Assembly: GCA_025890175.1 (NCBI GenBank)
Contig: JANPYM010000015.1
Location: 58,963-122,962, forward strand
Source: Ciborinia camelliae
Taxonomy: Eukaryota; Ascomycota; Leotiomycetes; Helotiales; Sclerotiniaceae
Length of the DNA stretch: 64,000 bases
Direction: 5' to 3'
A program made the translations under genes and the position numbers. The notes under the pieces are model-generated. The model ran no database searches and was not told the DNA's origin. It saw only the letters and a program-made list of their open reading frames with translations. Numbering within the stretch: the stretch's first letter is position 1; each line of letters begins with the position of its first letter. Of this stretch, positions 36,926 through 49,645 are shown one piece after another.

Positions 36926-37940
36926 AGAAATCGTGCCAACGTTTGAATTCGAATGATGGTCGATATTTCGTAGGTAGGTAGGGAAGGAGAGAGGGAAGGA
37001 GAAGTGGTATGAAACAAGGGAGGGGGGGTATGAAACGTGGTTGAATATTTTTTAGAAAATCGTCTTTTTCTCTTTACCTTTGAGTAATGAAAATGAAAAG
37101 TGCAGTGCAGTGCATATTTGGATGTGATTTGAATGCATGCATACATGAAAATGGTATTATAGTTTGTGATGTTGTGGTTGTTGTGTGAGATGGAGATGAA
37201 GATGGGTAGCTGGACTCGAATCGATCTTTTTCTAAATCTTTTTTTGATGGGATATATTGCATATATTATTGCATAAAAACTTGAAACTTATATCCACATT
37301 AATAAATACTGGATTATTGGGTTACTAAATAATCCTAAAAATCGTATTTCCAATCCAATATCCTTTCCACATTCATAAATACATAGATACGTACTTAGAT
37401 ATATCTTCTACCTTTTTCATCTGTACCTCATCCATCCATATATACATACAACACACAAATTCTTTCCCTGCTTTCTCCTATTACTCCTATTGCATCTCCC
37501 CACGCATTTCCATATATTCCTTTTCCAGAATTCTGTTTTTTTTTCTTGCTAGTTCTAGGTTTAGTTCTTTCTATCGTAGGTTCTACAGTAGGTTCTAGAG
37601 TGGTTACTTGTAGTCCGCGAACACACATCCCGGGTAAGTAGATGCTTTCCCCGATATCCTCCTACCACCCCACCCGATCCTCCTAGATATCACGCAACAT
37701 ATACTATATGTTGCCTCCGTAGGTAATTGTACGATCCACAAATACCACATTTTTCACACATCACGATAATTACTCATTCCTTGGTTTGGAGTTTCAGGAT
37801 TTGAGGATTGGGAGATCGCACTTGAACTTGAACTTGAACTTGAACTTAAACTTGAACTTCCGGTTCATACCGATAGATGTGCAACAAACCTTACAAAAGA
37901 CAATTTTTATGTTATTTCTAATTTGGAAAGTTAAGGTTAG
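36926..37940. other. Intergenic with simple repeats
   Basis: No gene supported. Contains an (ACTTGA)n run at 37819-37860 and a short perfect palindrome at 37694-37714. It ends at the TSD of the LTR at 37941. Confidence 0.5.
37694..37714. repeat. Perfect 10-bp-arm palindrome
   Basis: GCAACATATA, a single C, then TATATGTTGC. It stands alone in ordinary intergenic DNA. It could be an imprecise terminator, a protein site or the footprint of an excised element. Confidence 0.6.
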
Positions 37941-38130
37941 TGTTGGAATCACCATGGGCGATGGAGAACAAATGTACTATAGTATGCAGTGTATTTGGCT
38001 CGAATCTCTAAAAACTATGCTACAGATCAACTATATAAGCCCGCTAGCGCAAGCTAGCGCCGTAGCGCGGGGGTGCCGCTGCCGTGCGCTGCATGCGCTT
38101 GCGTGCCGTAGGCACGTGATTTATCCAACA
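37941..38130 (+). mobile_element. Solo LTR-like element, family D (190 bp)
   Basis: Starts TGTTGGAATCACC and ends TTTATCCAACA, with a 7 bp terminal inverted repeat (TGTTGGA/TCCAACA), and is flanked by GTTAG on both sides (37936-37940 and 38131-38135). The middle is GC-rich and palindromic (CGCTAGCGCAAGCTAGCG and later GTGCCGTAGGCAC). A second copy lies inverted at 40379-40585. TG..CA ends with a 5 bp TSD identify an LTR. It shows little RIP damage. The left half holds a short frame starting MGDGEQMYYSMQCIWLE that is kept in both copies, probably by common descent. Confidence 0.8.
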
Positions 38131-38746
38131 GTTAGGATTTCTTTTTGCCTCGCTTCGGAATTTTTAAGGGGGATTTAGGAATTTAGAAAGAAAGGAAGGA
38201 ATGAGTGGTGAAATTGCTGTTTATTGAGAATAATAGAATGCTAGTAAAGATAATTGCAGACGTAGTATTATTAATCTATTTTTGTATAATAATAAAAAAT
38301 TTAAATTAAATAAATATTTTTAATTAAATAATATATATTGCAACTTTTTTTTTATTGGATAATAAGGTGGGGTTTAGATAATATTAATAAATAAAATAAA
38401 AGTATTAAAGTTTAATTAATCAAATTTATATTTGAATATGGTTTAAATTTTGTTGTTTAAATTTATTATATTAGATATTTTATTTATTATATAAAGATAT
38501 TATTAATAATTATTATTATTATTTATATTGTTTATATTATTTGAATTATTTGAATTATTTAAATTGTTTATATTGTTTAAAAATGGTTTATATATAATTA
38601 TATAATTAAAATTTATAATATTTTGAAAGTATATAAATCGATTTTAATATAATTATATTAATTCAAAAATAATAAAATTATATAATTTGGTTAAAATATA
38701 ATATAAAAAATTAATAATTAATAGTTATAATAATATTATTAATAAT
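38131..38746. other. AT-rich degraded DNA
   Basis: After about 38250 the sequence becomes strongly AT-rich like the first 20 kb, consistent with a small RIP-degraded transposon remnant. No gene or element boundary is visible. Confidence 0.55.
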
Positions 38747-39241
38747 TGTTGTATTTTTAATTAAATATATAATACCTATCTCTTAATTAATTATATAATT
38801 AATTATATAATTTATTTATTTAATTAAATATATTAATTAATTAATTAAATAATTAATAAATTATATATTTATTTAATTATACAGGGTATAATTAAATGTA
38901 CGGTACGGTAGTACGAACTACGCGAACACGTGCCTAGTACGATCATTCGAATCGTACAGGGTTCTTTCAGAATTCGAAACGCCGCATTAGGAAAGGTTGA
39001 TTCTTTGTTCGATTTTCCATTGGAAAAAGCAATATAGTGGGGCATTTCATTTTCGATACTATGATTTTCAAAAAATATAATCAATAGAATCAAAAATACT
39101 ATTCTACTGTATATATATATAATATAATACGCTTATCTCTTATTTAATTAATTAATCGTGATCTAGAACCTAGCCTACGTTCCCTGCGCCACGCATATAC
39201 CTCTGCATATGCGTAGCATGTGACCTGTACGACTTGCAACA
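38747..39241 (-). repeat. Solo LTR, family F (495 bp)
   Basis: Read on the minus strand it starts TGTTGCAAGTCG (39241) and ends TACAACA (38747), with ATAAT flanking both sides on the plus strand (38742-38746 and 39242-39246). It contains a hairpin with arms ACGCATAT/ATATGCGT. A more degraded copy at about 5.9-6.9 kb runs on the opposite strand; this copy retains the uninterrupted site GTACTAGGCACG where that one carries a MITE. Confidence 0.8.
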
Positions 39242-40279
39242 ATAATAATTTTTGAAAATATTTTGAAATTCAAATATATAAATTATTTTCAAATATTATA
39301 TATATAGATTGGATAAATTGAATATTATATATATAAATTAAATAATAAATAATAATTGTTAATAATATAATTAAAACTTAAACAAAATATTTGATATAAC
39401 AAATTTGATAAATTAGATATTTAATTTGGAAAATTTAAGATAAATAAGATTTGGATGATTAGGGTGATAGAGGCAGTTGAAAAAAAAGTTGCGATGTAGC
39501 TTAAATATCTTTTAGTATATTTTGTATAACAAATATATATAATTAGAAAATCTAAAAAATCTTTAAAATTATAATTTCTAACATTTATAAAAAACTATAT
39601 TATTTAATTAAAAATATTTATTTAATTTAAATTTTTTATTATTATATAAAGATAGGTTAATAATACTATACCTACAATTATTCGTTTTTTCGCTTTTTAT
39701 ACTATTCTATATATATATATAATAAAATGTTATATAATAAAATGATATACTATAATCCCGATTTAGAGAAAAGATTATCGTACGAAGATAGGTTAGTAAT
39801 GCTATACCTACAATTATAATCTATTCGTTATATATATTTTACTCTACTTACTCATTCTATACCTATACCAACCATACTCAACCGACACCCTATAAATCAT
39901 TAATATAAAACATATATTGGAGCATATATAGGTGAATATGGCACGTGATTAGGCACTAAGCACTAGCGCCTATCACGTCTATATAGTTCACCTCTTCCCA
40001 CACCCTCTTAGCTAGAACGTCAACAATACAACATAGGATTCCATACCATACTATTGCTGACCACCTTGATTCCGCATATGCATGCGTGTGTTCATACCCT
40101 CTGGTGTGAACCGACAACATATTTGATATCTTTCCCGTCATTTTCTGTCCTGTCTTGATGCGGGCGAGGAACTCTGCTTTGCTTTCCTCTCTCCTCCTGC
40201 TCTCCCCTCTCACAACCTATCCAACCTATCTAACCCCTAACCCTCGAAAAACACATGCAACATATAACATGCAGAATTC
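39242..40279. other. AT-rich to ordinary DNA, no gene
   Basis: AT-rich until about 39880, then ordinary composition. A near-duplicate phrase around AGGTTAATAATACTATACCT and AGGTTAGTAATGCTATACCT occurs at about 39654 and 39789. No coding frame is supported. Confidence 0.5.
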
Positions 40280-40651
40280 TGTTACGCCAAGGCCCCTGCC
40301 TAGTGAATGACAGTCACGTGATCGCCTCTATATTAGATAATGTTCTTTCCAAGAGAATCCTTTCCTCTCTAATATAGTTGTTGGATAAATCACGTGCCTA
40401 CGGCACGCTTGCGCAAGCGCAGCGTACGGCCGCGGCGTGCTGCTACGCAGCACCCCCGCGCTACGACGCTAGCTTGCGCTAGCGGGCATATATAGTTGAT
40501 CTGTAGCATAGTTCTTAGAGCTTCGAGCCAAATACACTGCATACTATAGTACATTTGTTCTCCATCGCCCATGGTGATTCCAACAATAGTTCTTTTATTA
40601 GATTGTATATCTACGATTTCACCTTCATAATCCTATATAACGCGTATAACA
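40280..40651 (+). repeat. Solo LTR, family A, split by family D LTR
   Basis: Starts TGTTACGCCAAGG and ends CGCGTATAACA with a perfect TSD AATTC (40275-40279 and 40652-40656). Removing the nested insertion and its duplicated ATAGT leaves 160 bp. The 28 bp shortfall against the other family A copies corresponds to loss of the 14 bp-arm hairpin between CACGTGAT and CTATATTAG. Confidence 0.85.
40379..40585 (-). mobile_element. Solo LTR-like element, family D, nested
   Basis: On the plus strand it runs from TGTTGGATAAATCACG to GGTGATTCCAACA, flanked by ATAGT on both sides (40374-40378 and 40586-40590). It is the inverted counterpart of 37941-38130, 17 bp longer because of differences in the GC-rich palindromic middle (CTACGCAGCACCCCCGCG and neighbours). 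It interrupts an older family A LTR. Confidence 0.82.
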
Positions 40652-40830
40652 AATTCTAGCGGATTTTTGTTTTAATATATCCATATATATATATATATAC
40701 CTTATACATTTACATATATATAAACTGCATTAGCATTAGTATTAGTAATATCTATCTATCGATATAAACATTATAATAATAATAATCTCGTATCTACTTC
40801 TATATATATATATATATATAATATATATAA

Positions 40831-41022
40831 GATAATATATATGAGATAATATATATGAGATAATATATATGAGATAATATATATGAGATAATATATATGA
40901 GATAATATATATGAGATAATATATATGAGATAATATATATGAGATAATATATATGAGATAATATATATGAGATAATATATATGAGATAATATATATGAGA
41001 TAATATATATGAGATAATATAA
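40831..41022. repeat. 14-bp minisatellite, about 13-14 copies
   Basis: Unit GATAATATATATGA, repeated almost without error. Since 14 is not a multiple of three, three frames cycle through the same Tyr/Ile/Ser/Leu peptide pattern and make spurious long frames on the minus strand. Confidence 0.92.
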
Positions 41023-42695
41023 GATATACACCTTTAATAAGATACGTTACATGTATTGTACCGTGTATTGTACCTGGCCTAAGCAAGTATAAGTCTAAAT
41101 GCTACTAGATATGCGGTCATTAGTAGTTCGTTTCTATCCTTCCTATTATTCGTCAAGTATCTACTACCTACTATCTACCTACACTATATCATACTGGGTA
41201 TACATACTATACCCTATACCCCATATATTAATATAAATCTAAATATTAATCTAAATCCAATCCAGTACCTGAACCTGAACCTAGAATGAACACGAACAAT
41301 ACACACTTATATTAAATATCCATTTTTATCCAAGGGAAAAAAAGAAAAGAAAAAGATATTTGAAGCGGGTTGCGGGTGGTTGCGGTTTCGGAATTATTAT
41401 AGATATTAATAATTACAATAATTACAATTACAATTACAATTACAATTACAAAGCCAACACAGCACGCACATATGTATGTAAAGCAAGCGAGCGAGCGAGC
41501 GAGCTCAAAAAGAAAAACTTCAAGAATTATAATTTTCTGATTTTCAATTTTCAATTCTATTCCTATACCTATTGGACTCTCCCCATCCTATTCTTCACCC
41601 CATCCAATCCAAACCAAGCCAGTCTTAAATCGGGGAGCAGTATGATAGCTTAACCCATATACTAGCCAAAAAAGACCCTTTTAAATCTTCAATCTTCAAT
41701 CGCCCCCCTTTCTTCCCCCCTTTCACCCCCAAAAAGGGTATAGAGAGAAAGAAAGAAAGGAAGGAAGAAAGCCCCATAAGTAGAAAGAGAGACCACTGAC
41801 ATTCATCCCACCGAAATCCAACTCATCATGATGGCTCGCTCGCACGCATTCTTGTAGCCCTACCCCCCCCTATCTCCTATTCCATTCCATTCCATTCCAT
41901 TCCTGCTATCTCCTCACATGCATCCCATCCAGGTTATAATAATATACATACATGAAGATAAGTGATCGATCGCAAGGTAATTTTGGTGGTAGTGTGACCG
42001 ATACCAATGGCCTGTAGGCAGGTATTTTATGCGTAAAAAAAGAAATAAAATGTAAAAAAAAAGATAAAATGCCTCGTAACGCCAATTGGTATTTCCTCCT
42101 CTCCGAATGCCCTGCCCTGTCCTGCTTTGCCCTGCCATACTTCAATAATCTCGTGATTCCAAATTCGTCTGTCTCATGTTCTGCCGTAACGCCGTTGAAA
42201 AATTTGTAAACCGTGTAATTTGAGGATGAGGGAAAAAATGGATGGGGGTATGTTGAATGGGAAATGATGATGATAGTGATGATAATAATGCCGAATTTTT
42301 CATAGTATGGTATGGTATGTAAAATTAGAATGAGAGCATGGAATCCTCGCTATGCTGTTCTCGTCTTTCTCTTCGTAGTCTTGATCTTTTCCTCGTACAT
42401 TGCCGCCCGCAATCAAATCATGTCGTTGATCTCAATAACTCATGATTCTTGACACCGTGTCACGTTCTCGTTACAGAATCTCATAGCTCATATTGCTAAC
42501 CCATTAATCCACGGTGTCTCGTGAAAGTCTCGTCTAGTCTCGTCTCGAACCTAACGTAATATCTAGGAACCGTCTTGAAGAATGGACTCAAGGCCCGGCG
42601 TGATGAATCGATACATTAAATTCGTATCATCGCACTGCAGGAGTAAAGTTTTCGTAAATCTTTCCAAACCCGTGGAAGATACTCAAGCTGGGAGT
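41023..42695. other. Intergenic, 3' side of the Zn2Cys6 gene
   Basis: Holds an (AATTAC)n run at about 41408-41450, (GAGC)n near 41486, pyrimidine-rich and (ATTCC)n runs near 41880. No gene supported; open frames on both strands here are translations of simple sequence or antisense to the regulator. Confidence 0.5.
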
Positions 42696-44859
42696 CTAGA
42701 TCAACAAGAAATCCCAGCCCTTCATCTGCATTACGTCTCTCCAGGAGACGTACTGTGCATGGCCACCTCCAGGACTGAATCTTTCATCGACGTGTCCCCA
42801 AACTTCCTTGAGAAGCGTGGATACGCGACCGAAACTTCCGTGGTTGGCGAGATCACCAAGGGCGGCACTGCGCTTGGCAAAATGTGGTCGGAAGGGGGAG
42901 TTGGCCGTGCTGACAGATCCTCCAATGAGATAAACCCATACGAGACTACGGTCGAAGCCGATCGGTCCAGCGGGAATGAATTCAAGAACTTGCGTAAGCT
43001 TTGCAACTAAACCGACACAACTATCCTGGCTTGGCAAAAATCCAGGCACGAGACTGCAAAGGTAGATGCGAGCAGCGAGACGGAAAGCGGCAGTCATATT
43101 TCTGCTCAATTGTTTTGGGCTCAGTATACCATGAGCATTATATGGAATCTTGGGTCCAGTTTCACCAATTTCTGTGAGACCGATTTGGTCACCTAGAGCA
43201 TGTACATGTTGACAAAGTTGAATGTCGTCCATGCCATCATTTTTGAGGGCCTCCAAGCATGCAATTTCGGAGATGAGATACAAAACACGATCTTCACAGC
43301 CCATGAGCTCTCTTAATCCAAGAGATGAGTTGGTTTGCGACAAATGCTTTTCTCTGTAAGTGTGAGCAAATGTTGGTGCACGGCCCTGGATGGTGGAACC
43401 GAGGATATCAATCCAAGCAGTCAAAGTCATATTGAAGGGTTTCAAATTATGCGATTCGGTGACTAGACGAGGCAATTCAAGCTTTTGAACAAGAGAAATC
43501 GCAGCTTGAAAATGCTGGTGCCATGGAATGTCTGGTAGCGAATCGTCAAATCGACCTACGGAGCATTGAAAGAAGATCATTCCCAAAGTGGCTTCCAATA
43601 TTGATACGTGATCTATGTCGCGGTTGAGAGCTTCGCAAAGCTCCGAGATGGTTGCATAGCGGTGGCGCATGATATCATTATCGATTTGATCATTTTGGAT
43701 ATTCATGGTGGACTTGAAATGTTGAGCAGAAATGCTAAGACAACAATGCAAGTAGCATTTGTTGCTCTGGAGTGCTGGGAGAATGTAATCTGATCGTGCG
43801 GAACCATGCTGATTAGTCTCAAGGATTGGGAAAATGGTAGGCAAAACATCGGAGACAAAGTGATCCAGGAGTCTTTGATCACCATCATCCAATTCAATGG
43901 CAACTTGGCGAAATGTCGATGGTGGACCGTGTGAGAAATCGAAAAGGTTCATGTTCAATGCTTCCTCTGCAAATACTTCATGTCGCTCATTGTAGACGGT
44001 ATTCCACTCATGATCAATTGGAAAGGATGGTAGCATCGCTTCGGGTGGTGGTGGTGGGTGGTAAGTGCTAAAGGTCGAGATGGTTGATTCATGACGAGTA
44101 GGAACATCATTGACGAACATTTGTCGTTCGGTTTTTACATCGATCTCATAGGGTGAGTATTCAGGATACATTGTTGCGTATTGCGCATGCGATGAATGAA
44201 TTTGCGTATTGTAAGCAGTGTAGTCGATCATTGGAGGAGCATTGAAATCAAATAGGGATAACTGAGAATCAATTGATGCCGATCGAGTGCGGTCTAAGGA
44301 ATCGGAGTAGGTTGCAGAGGTAGGTAAAGAATGTGAAAGTCCTGGAGGGGTATCGATACTTGATGTCATAACTTGTTGTGTTTGAGCTTGGGACGGGGCG
44401 GTTGTCTTTTCCGTGAGCTTCTTTCTCTTAATTATGGTTTTGATAACCTCTTTTTGCTGGCGGCGCAATTCATTATTTCCCCACCATCCGGGTCTCTTGT
44501 ATTCACATCGTAGACCGAGATGCTTACAAGCACTGCAAGCTATGGCTCCTTCATCACACTTCTTTCTTCTTAATCTACATGTGTAACAACCTTGATAGCT
44601 AGGGTCAGTATATAAAGTCCGGTGATGAGAAAGACCAAGGAAAGAGAGGCAAATTGAGATGAATTGAGTCGAACGAACCTGTCCTCGATCGTCTATGCAT
44701 TTGCATCTTTCCTTTTGTAGCTGGAGCAGCTTTGGGAGCTTTTGGTTTGGATTGGGCGACGGCCATGTTGACGTTCGTTGTTCTGGTTACTGATTGAGGG
44801 TTGGGGGGTTGTGTTGACATTTGTACTGTACCAGCAGTAAATAATTGTGGGGGCCGCAA
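42696..44859 (-). CDS. Zn2Cys6 transcription factor (Fungal_trans_2 type)
   Basis: Fungal binuclear zinc-cluster regulator, presumably nuclear. Exon 1 (44859-44679) and exon 2 (44590-42696) flank an 88 bp intron (GTTCGT...ATCAAG); joining in phase restores SRTGCYTCRLRRKKCDEG. Total 691 residues. The cluster is complete: CX2CX6CX6CX2CX6C at C62, C65, C72, C79, C82 and C89. The following YKRPGWWGNNELRRQQKEVI is a block I associate with Acr-2-like regulators, then a long Ser/Pro-rich linker and a helical Fungal_trans_2-like region (about 300-690) ending SWRDVMQMKGWDFLLI. An alternative start at the second Met (44820) is possible. Target genes cannot be inferred; no cluster surrounds it. Confidence 0.88.
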
Positions 44860-47800
44860 GAGTTGAGTTCGGTTCTAAGTACTTGATATTGCGATGAGAG
44901 ACTGGGATCAGTAGCTCAGGTGATTGGCGAGACCAGGGACTGATAAAATTAATGAGTGTCGGTTCAAATCAAGTCCAGCTTGACCTCTAGTAAATGAGTG
45001 GTTGTGGGTGGTAGATGTTGAATTAGGAAGAGACAACAATCTAACGACGTGATGAGGGGAGGGACTATGATATTGACCTTTTGGATGTTTGAGAGCCTCA
45101 ATAAAGAAGTAGATGAAGGTTGCATGTTGATGACCTATATATGAAGATGTCAAAAACTGCACAATAATCATCTTCAGCCATGGAAGAATTGAAAAATCTA
45201 TTTCTGGATACCGGATGGAGTGATGCTATTTTTCCTGCATTTACCTACCTAGCCCATATTCCCGCCCACGAACATACATGCACACGTGCGGCTACCAGTT
45301 GGTGTCCATTTGGCTATAAGAGGACGAACATTGTCTAGGTCCGAATATAGGATGCTTCCGATTAAGGATTGGTAGGTGAAAGGTGGGCAGAACCAGGTGG
45401 GTGCAGGTGTGCACTGGGCTTAGGATTAGACCAGGGAATAAAAAAACAGTCAAGGGGAAGAAAAGGCTACGGAGTAAATGATGGCCGCATTTTGCATGGG
45501 GACATGCAGTTGAGCAAGACTAGCTTCAAGAGCCTAAAGGAACATTTAGGAAGTATTTTCCCATAAACTATTATGGATAAATATGAGGATTTTGATTGGC
45601 TATAAAGAGAATAATCCATGCATTGGGGTTAGTTCCACAAATGCAGTACCTAGTGCCCACAGATATCCTAGCTGTATTTGATCCCATTCTTCTCCGTGCC
45701 CCTTGTATTTTCTCCCCCCTTGTGAATGAAAAGCATTACATTAAACTTTTATGGGTCGTGAGTCGTTTAAAGGAACAGATAGATATGTGGCTGGCCAGTG
45801 GGAGAGCTGGCTCAGCGGTAAAAAAAGAAGGCCATTGTGCTATTTTCGCGAGGGCGCCTCTCGTGCAGTTTATCCAATCGGCCCCCCACCTATCTTGCTT
45901 CCCATTTCTGCTTTGCTTGCTTGCCTTGCTTGCTCGAGCTTGCTTGGTTGTACTACCAATACCATGGATCGATGGAACGATAACACATCGCATATCACAC
46001 AATAGCACAATGGCACAATAGCACAATAGCACAATAGCACATAGAATATAGTTGGCATCCATTGTAAGGATCGACGAATTCATCCTTTTTTGATTGATAT
46101 CATTACCTATGGGTAGATACTATCAAAGTATGTATTCATAAAGTCTCTCATGTGGCTCTAAGGTTCTAGGTCGATGATCGATAAAGAGGATCGGCTGTGC
46201 TGTGTGCTGTGTGATAGGTACTAGGTAGGTAATCTGAGTCAGGCTTTTTTGAATTAACCATCTTTTCTTCCTCGTTGCATATTACTCGATCGATGACCTC
46301 GAATACCCATGGATGGGTAGCTACTCTTTCTAAGTTTGTGCAACGGGTGAACAAAAGAGATATGGTCTAAGCTTCTTTTCTGCAGGACACCTGCATTTCA
46401 CGATAAATACCCATGTATATTAAGGTAGACTGCTTTAATTTTCCCATTCGTTCATTTGTCCATTCTATCAGCTTGAGAAAAGGCTAAAAAGAGGTAATAT
46501 ACTTATATCATAATATCAATAATACAGTACCTACTTATGAGTATACTCCGTGCTGGACCGTACAGAATGATAAAAGTCCCCCGCTTCCCGGAAATAAGTG
46601 GTAAGACTTACAATAGGTAGTAACAATACCTTCCTAATCGTATCATAGATTCATAATCGTTGAACCATAAAGGGAAAAATGGTACCTTTTCTCGAGGGTT
46701 GCATTTCCCACCCACTTGCAGTTGCGGATCAACCGTGCCGGTACATTTTTTTTATTAATCGATACCTGCTTTTTGCCTGCGTATCCGCATCGATATTCCT
46801 CTTTTTTTCGGTTACCCCAGTTTAGATACTACTGAAGCCCCATCCCATCCATGGATGTTAAAACTACCACGACAATCTCCCGAATTCCGATATGAACCCT
46901 ATTGTTTGTTACCTGTGCCTGTACCGTACTGTACATCTCCTCTTCTGCCGTAATCTCGTGCTTACTCTCATCGACCAACCAAACTGGTTGAAAGGACTTT
47001 CTTACAACGGTCAACGGCATGGTGATTTCGTGAAATTCTCTTCATTCGGCGGTGAATGGGTAGGAATGGCTATATCCGACATCACGAGATGAATCATGAA
47101 TGACGGATGGAGATTACACATACACTCCCATTTCCAATTTCAACAATGTTGATTCTGGAAAAGAAATCAATTCCAAGTAACAAATCGCATTGCGTCAAAT
47201 GGCGGTCAAGTAAGATTGGGCGGAAATCGATCACGACAGGGTGATAGGATAGAATGCAGCCATGGGAAATGTTTGAATTTTCTGGTTCCATTGTTCCGTT
47301 GTTCCCTTGATGATTTTCGTGGATGCGAATTGGAGAGTGGATTGATGGATGTGATTCGAAGATGTCGAATAAAAGTGTGACGACTTGCATTAGCGAGGAA
47401 AGAGCGGCTTTACCCGTAGCCAACGGTTGACATTTGCTGCTATCAATTAGTGTGAAATAGTATTGATTAGTATCACTGGTTAATTTAGTGCTTCACGCTT
47501 TTTCAAGAGAGTACTAGTTAGATAGACATCACGGGATGATTAACTTATTACGGAATTTAAAGGATTCTTATGAAGTTAGGATTCAATATGGAAGCGAAGC
47601 TGAAGCTGGCGATGAAGGGGTAAAAGGTTGTACAGTACATCCTAGGTACAGAAGTCGACTATATGAAAGACTGACCGGGAGAATGAACAAACACGGCTGA
47701 CAGCCAACATTGAAGAGAAAACAAGCCAAGGATCTCAACAAACTGATCTGTAGATAAACTAGGATGATTAGGATAATCATCTAGATGACGAAAGCAGGTC

Positions 47801-49417
47801 TTTCGATGCTACCTCTCACCCCGCAATACACTGCTCGTGCCAGGTAGTATTATTTGTGCATGAACATTGAAGAGGTGTTAAGCTCTATATTATCGATGCT
47901 TCAGTACCATTTACTATGATGATCCATCCGATCTGGTTGATTAGATTTCGTAGGGCACAATCAATCGATTAGAATAAATGATACCGCGAAATTACTCAAC
48001 TTTATGGGTTTCTTTCTCGCTACAGTACGACATCTCTACTTCCCTATACTTTTTTGTGTAAAAAAGATTCAAGCAGACTCTTGACTCGAGCTTGACTAAG
48101 TGGAGAGTAGGGGAGTATACGGTAGCGGGAAGTATACTACTGAGTGGAGGTAGCCAAGACTGCAGGGGAGGCATGCAAATGCGAGATGGGAGGATTGCTC
48201 GGATGGAACTTCAAAATTGACCTCCCCTTGGAATGATAATAACGACAGGGATATTTTTCTCTACGGAGTATGTATGTCGAAAAGATCAATAATAATACGT
48301 CTGTGCCATACTCGTACTTTTTCTTCGTCAGGACTCAGTAGTACCAGGGAGTCTACCATACGAACTGAGTTAAATTATGAAATGTCGCATAATGGTCCAA
48401 GCTCCTATTCCACTCTTACCCGAGCATCCTTTTCATCACATCCAATACATCCAGTGCATTCCTTTCTTCATCACACACAAATCCTATTAATGGTACAAAT
48501 TAAGCGCTTATTGACAATAATTATGTGACATTTCTAGCCCTATCACTTGATGATCAATTGACCTTATCGCCGTCATCCATTACATTTATCCTTAATTAGC
48601 AACAGATCCCGCTCCTAATGCGGTGTTATTTTTGGACATTCACATCTGTTAGTCCTGCAGAAATTGAACCTAATTAATCAACATTTTCAATAGTGTCGGT
48701 TTGATTTTCGGTCATGCTCGCCGTTTCAATGGCCTCACATGTTCGCCATATGTCCTTTCAAGGCTCCGTGTCCGCCTCGTCTTATTGCCTTCTTTGGCTT
48801 TACCCCCACACCAATCTATAATCATCCCATCTCCATCTAGCGAGCCATGTGGCTTTGAGTACGTGTCAAGCCACCCGTCTCATCATCATCATCCTCATCC
48901 TCATCCTCATCGTCCATCACCAAGCCATCCGACGAAAATCATCCCATGAGAACTCCATAGAAGTTGACTTAAAACCCTTCATTTCTACAAATTGCGCATG
49001 GTACACACGTTCTTCTTCACACGTTTCCGTGCACATCCCTTTACACTCCAAGATTCTACCCATTTTGTGTCTCCTTTGTGTTGACAATTTGGAATAGATG
49101 AGAAAGCTCGGTTAGAAAGGGATTTCGAGGCAACTAGATACTCCAAACTACCCATTCTTCAAGTAATATATACGCTAACAAATCTGTGATTTCACCAATG
49201 TTGCAATTTCGTTTCCGTTGATATCATATGAAGCCTGGGCCTGTACGAGGACTGTGAACCAAGATGTCTGCTAGAATCCTCGGCGAAACTGTATGTAAGA
49301 AGTGTGATATGTGCTAAGGATGCGTCCTATCCTGTACTTTCACGCCCATCTTTCCACCTCTTTCGTATACTACTTGATTCAGCCATGGTGTTGGGATGCG
49401 AAGCAAAACTACAGAGG

Positions 49418-49645
49418 ATCATTGAGGTTGAATGTGAAGCTTCTTAAGGCATCGAAAATACTGACAACAAGAGTGGAGAGAGGTACCGTTACCGACATCG
49501 GCATAGTTTGATATCGGTAGGTACGTTGGCATTATTGAGACTGATTATGAAGCTTCTCCGGGTATCGAAATTACTGGCAGCTAGAGTGGGTAGGGAGATT
49601 CCTTTAACGATCTCAGGATTTTCTGGTACCGGTAGGTACTCTGAC
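49418..49645. repeat. Imperfect tandem duplication, about 115-bp unit
   Basis: Two diverged successive copies, each with ATTGAGnnTGA, then TGAAGCTTCT, ATCGAAA, GAGTGG, and ending near GGTAGGTAC. The second copy starts at about 49531. Divergence suggests an old event; function unknown. Confidence 0.55.

Noticed and set aside
37786..38178. 130-residue frame starting MEFQDLRIGRSHLNLN.
   Set aside because: Begins in a simple (ACTTGA)n repeat and runs through the family D LTR; not a host gene.
40742..41086. Long Tyr/Ile/Ser/Leu-rich minus-strand frames.
   Set aside because: Pure translation of the 14 bp minisatellite.
42582..43010. 142-residue plus-strand frame.
   Set aside because: Lies antisense within the Zn2Cys6 gene, whose frame and domain end are well supported.
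44907..44983. tRNA-like stretch: TAGCTCAGGTGATTGG (A-box-like), CTGATAA (Ile-like anticodon loop) and GGTTCAAATC (B-box-like).
   Set aside because: The anticodon and T stems do not pair and the acceptor pairing is inconsistent with the D-arm position, so it does not fold as a functional tRNA. At most it is a decayed tRNA copy.
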